A stretch of 42,509 bases of DNA from Bacteroidota bacterium. GTDB lineage: Bacteria; Bacteroidota; Ignavibacteria; Ignavibacteriales; Melioribacteraceae. The notes under the pieces were generated by a model. It was not told where the DNA came from and made no database searches. It saw nothing but the letters and a program-made list of their open reading frames with translations. The stretch lies in NCBI GenBank assembly GCA_021820065.1, contig JAKAEE010000023.1, positions 2,770-45,278 of the forward strand. The letters run 5' to 3'. The translations under genes were made by a program, and so were the position numbers. Positions 39,996 to 42,509 of the stretch are shown here, in pieces. Position 1 is the first letter of the stretch. Every line of letters starts with the position of its first letter.

Positions 39996-41255
39996 TCAGT
40001 CCTTCAGCATTCCCTCTAAATCTTTAATGATTGCTTGGCTTGAGGGAATTGATTTACTAATAAGGTTTTGTTTTATAAAATCTATTATGACACGAATTTC
40101 CTCTTGTTGATTGCTTTTCTTAAATGATGAAGCGAGCCGGTATAAAGACGCAGAATAGTTAGCTAGTATTCTTGATACCCTCGGCATATTATGAATGTTC
40201 ACATCGTTAAAATCCTTCACGTTATTTTTATCCAAAAGGATTTTTGCAACTCGTTCGCGATCTATATTGTATTTGGTCTTAGCGGTCTTGAACGGTAATA
40301 CTTTGTTAGCTAACCCACACAATTGGAAATTTTCATCCAAGCCGCCAAAGAAAGTTTGAATGCATCCTAACGAAAAATATAGAGGTCTCTTCCATTGATT
40401 CGTTTCAATCATATTTGCAAGCACTGCCCTACCAACGCTTAAGTAGCTTCCTCTAACTGAATTCAGATCTGGCACAAGTTTCCACTCAAAAATTGTATCC
40501 TGCGAAAGTTTAAATTCTTTCTTTACCGACGCATTGATAGGAACTTTGATGACGAGAGTATCCCACTTGAAAGGATGCAAATCCAAAATTTGTTCGTCCG
40601 GTAAACTGATCGGTGCTTTCGTTATGGCATTAGGGATTCCATCGTGAATTATTTTAACAAACCAAGGTCTTTCTAAGAACGCATAGGGAATCACTATAAC
40701 ATCTTTTCTGTAATCCTCGATTTGCTGTAAATATTGAATGGGGTCGTATTCCGCATCTCCGCCAACAATAAGTATTGCATCAACATCACACGATTTTAGA
40801 ATATTTCTATTGTACTCAAGCAGCCATGACGGGAAACATTTTTCTTTAAATGCATCATCGAAGCATTTTTTATATTCAGAAGTATCTCCTTTTTTCAGTG
40901 CATCACTTGCGATTGACCCATACTGGGCACCAAGGAAATAATAAGCATCACCATAATCCGGTTTCAACTCAATAGCTTTTCGTAAGTTGAAAAATATCTC
41001 ATCGGTGTAATTATTATTATATCCAACAAGCGGCCGCGAATCATACGCGCAATAATGCATAAACACACCAAGGTAATAGTAAACTTCCGGATCATCCGGC
41101 TTCTGCTTCTTAAGTTGATTCATTAACTTGATGGCATTTTCGTAATCACCTTTCTTGTAAGAGGCGAGCGCTTCTTGTTTCAAGTCTGCTGCCTGTCCGA
41201 AGACCATAAATGTTAAAACGCACACTACACAAATTGATAGGATGACCTTTCGCAT
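39996..41255 (-). CDS. Exported TPR-containing protein of unknown function
   Basis: A 419-residue protein with a signal peptide (ILSICVVCVLTFMVFGQ). Two or three TPR motifs occupy about residues 22-120 (ALASYKKGDYENAIKLMNQL, DPEVYYYLGVF, AIELKPDYGDAYYFLGAQYG). The central part is alpha/beta (DAILIVGGDAEYDPIQYLQQ) and resembles the C-terminal portion of large DUF2723-type membrane proteins of this phylum, here without the membrane part. The C terminus is helical. No catalytic motif is recognised. It is monocistronic between queC and the MFS gene. Confidence 0.75.
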   Translation of the reverse strand: MRKVILSICVVCVLTFMVFGQAADLKQEALASYKKGDYENAIKLMNQLKKQKPDDPEVYYYLGVFMHYCAYDSRPLVGYNNNYTDEIFFNLRKAIELKPDYGDAYYFLGAQYGSIASDALKKGDTSEYKKCFDDAFKEKCFPSWLLEYNRNILKSCDVDAILIVGGDAEYDPIQYLQQIEDYRKDVIVIPYAFLERPWFVKIIHDGIPNAITKAPISLPDEQILDLHPFKWDTLVIKVPINASVKKEFKLSQDTIFEWKLVPDLNSVRGSYLSVGRAVLANMIETNQWKRPLYFSLGCIQTFFGGLDENFQLCGLANKVLPFKTAKTKYNIDRERVAKILLDKNNVKDFNDVNIHNMPRVSRILANYSASLYRLASSFKKSNQQEEIRVIIDFIKQNLISKSIPSSQAIIKDLEGMLKD

Positions 41256-41346
41256 GATGTTCCCCGTATTTTTTGCGCAGAAGAACCAAAAAGAAATTAC
41301 AAACTTTCAAATAGACTTGCTATCAACAAATTATTCCTAATAAATC

Positions 41347-42509
41347 TTATCTAAGCTTGAAAAGAATTATTGCTGCAACAAATGAAACTACGGAACTAAC
41401 TACAAACGGAACTTGTGCGCCGAAATTATCCCACAAAACTCCGGTTAGGAACGATCCGAACATAATTGCAAAGCTCGAAAGCATTGTGAGCAATCCTATC
41501 GCAGAACCGCGGAACCCATCCGGCACCAAATCGGAAACCCACGCTTTTGAAACTCCTTCCGTAGCAGCCGCGTAGATTCCGTAAAACGCAAACAGAACCC
41601 AGATGACATGAAAATTCTGATTCATCGCAAAACCAAAATAGACAACAGAAAAAATCAGCAGACCAATTATGAAAATGTTTCGCTTGCCGAATTTGTCTGC
41701 AACAAGTCCAACCGGATAGGACGAGAGCGCATAAATCAAATTATAAAACACGTAACCAAGAATAGCGGTTGTATCCGAACGCGCGATTTGTTTTGATTTC
41801 AAAATCAAAAAAACATCACTGCTGTTGACGAGAGAAAAAAGTGTGAACAACAAAAGAAACATTCTATATTCACGCGGCGAAGATTTCCAAAACGAAGCGT
41901 AATTTTTTTTACCGTCGGATTTCGTTTTATCTTTTGCATCTTTCACAACAAATGTGAACCCAATTGCAAAGAGAGACGGAATGATTGCGATAAGATAAAT
42001 CCACGTGTATTTGCCCGGAAAGAAATTCAGAAGTAAAAGCGCGCTTAATGGTCCGGCAACGGCGCCGAATGTATCCATTGCTCTATGAAATCCGAAAACG
42101 GCGCCGGTGTTTCCTTTTGCCCCATTTATGGCGGGGTCGGCGTAACTCGCCAGCAGCGCATCACGAGGCGCTGTTCTAATTCCTTTTCCAACTCTATCAA
42201 TAACGCGCGCAAAAATTACCGAAGGAATTGTTACGATTATTCCCGGCAAAGATTTTACGAATCCGGAAAGTCCGTAGCCGATTACAACGAAGATTGATCG
42301 TTTGCCGGCTTTATCCGATAGCGCGCCGAAGTATCCTTTAAGAAATCCGGCAGTTACTTCAGCAATTCCCTCAATCAAACCAACAAGCGACATCGAAGCA
42401 CCGAGTGCCGCAGTTAAAAAGATTGGAGTTATCGGGTATAGCATCTCCGAGGCGAAATCGGTAAAGAAGCTAATTAGACCCAGAATTAGAACTTGGCGTG
42501 AAATTTTTT
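41347..42509 (-). CDS. MFS transporter (5' end beyond the window)
   Basis: A major facilitator family protein with about eleven visible hydrophobic helices, the family motif A-like FGALSDKAGKRS and its second-half copy VADKFGKRN, and an ARVIDRVGKGIRTAPRDAL segment typical of a group of uncharacterised MFS permeases. The frame stays open upstream of the ATG at 42444: QVLILGLISFFTDFASE precedes it and is homologous in character to MFS TM1, so that ATG is internal and the true start lies past 42509. Substrate unknown. Confidence 0.88.
   Translation of the reverse strand, partial: KISRQVLILGLISFFTDFASEMLYPITPIFLTAALGASMSLVGLIEGIAEVTAGFLKGYFGALSDKAGKRSIFVVIGYGLSGFVKSLPGIIVTIPSVIFARVIDRVGKGIRTAPRDALLASYADPAINGAKGNTGAVFGFHRAMDTFGAVAGPLSALLLLNFFPGKYTWIYLIAIIPSLFAIGFTFVVKDAKDKTKSDGKKNYASFWKSSPREYRMFLLLFTLFSLVNSSDVFLILKSKQIARSDTTAILGYVFYNLIYALSSYPVGLVADKFGKRNIFIIGLLIFSVVYFGFAMNQNFHVIWVLFAFYGIYAAATEGVSKAWVSDLVPDGFRGSAIGLLTMLSSFAIMFGSFLTGVLWDNFGAQVPFVVSSVVSFVAAIILFKLR

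Noticed and set aside
42444..42509. ATG at 42444 as the start of the MFS gene
   Set aside because: The frame continues upstream with a hydrophobic TM1-like sequence to the window edge, so this ATG is internal.

Overview
The window looks like a chromosomal segment of a low-GC, Gram-negative bacterium of the Bacteroidota/Chlorobiota/Ignavibacteriota superphylum, most likely Ignavibacteriota-like. The lines of evidence are a C-terminal type IX secretion sorting domain with the QNYPNPFNPST signature on a secreted aminopeptidase, LPS-core genes (Kdo transferase and heptosyltransferase), many small TPR/PAS proteins, and a gene set typical of anaerobic or facultative heterotrophs of that group. The placement rests on recalled family features, not on a search. 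No rRNA gene and no intact tRNA gene is visible.

Layout. 1-250: exact 79-bp tandem repeat containing the 5' half of a tRNA-like gene on the minus strand, behind a textbook TTGACA-N17-TATTTT promoter. 0.4-2.6 kb: methylmalonyl-CoA mutase large chain and methylmalonyl-CoA epimerase. 2.6-6.6 kb: dicarboxylate/glutamate symporter, secreted M1 aminopeptidase, small membrane protein. 6.8-11.4 kb: two exported alpha-glucan hydrolases (GH31 and GH13). 11.4-14.8 kb: large multi-PAS hybrid histidine kinase. 14.9-17.2 kb: LPS core pair. 17.3-22.2 kb: small hypothetical gene, then an ABC-ABC-fbp operon in which the two ABC half-transporters form a heterodimer with one degenerate ATP site. 22.4-26.9 kb: leuS-MNT-HEPN-serS, a nucleotidyltransferase/HEPN toxin-antitoxin pair joined by stop/start overlaps to two aminoacyl-tRNA synthetase genes. 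27.0-27.4 kb: DUF433 antitoxin-like gene followed by the decayed C-terminal part of its DUF5615 partner. 27.5-31.1 kb: S9 peptidase, YkvA-like protein, GNAT-like protein. 31.2-32.4 kb: Phd/RelE-type module and a small lipoprotein. 32.4-36.9 kb: Nudix hydrolase, four-helix-bundle (S23/IVS-type) gene in a repeat-bounded cassette, glutamate racemase, GlnD-like uridylyltransferase. 37.0-39.9 kb: tyrosine phenol-lyase and queuosine genes queF and queC with an unknown gene between them. 40.0-42.5 kb: TPR protein and a 5'-truncated MFS transporter.

The most unusual signal is non-coding. At six places the DNA between or at the ends of genes (and once inside a gene) is built of degenerate tandem heptanucleotides, each locus with its own 7-bp word (about RGATRCT, GAGTGTA, YTCAATT, GTTACRA, CTTTTCA/TAACNNT, RAATTGA). 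Two loci are inverted pairs of arrays: one at 32978-33482 encloses the four-helix-bundle gene and its arms contribute the stop codons of both flanking genes, and one at 22271-22412 is empty. This resembles the heptanucleotide STRR repeats of cyanobacteria and may mark a family of small mobile or structure-forming cassettes.

Functionally most genes are housekeeping: propionyl-CoA/branched-chain acid metabolism, extracellular polymer breakdown (peptides and starch-like glucans), envelope biogenesis, gluconeogenesis, tRNA charging and tRNA modification. Three separate toxin-antitoxin modules or remnants are interspersed.
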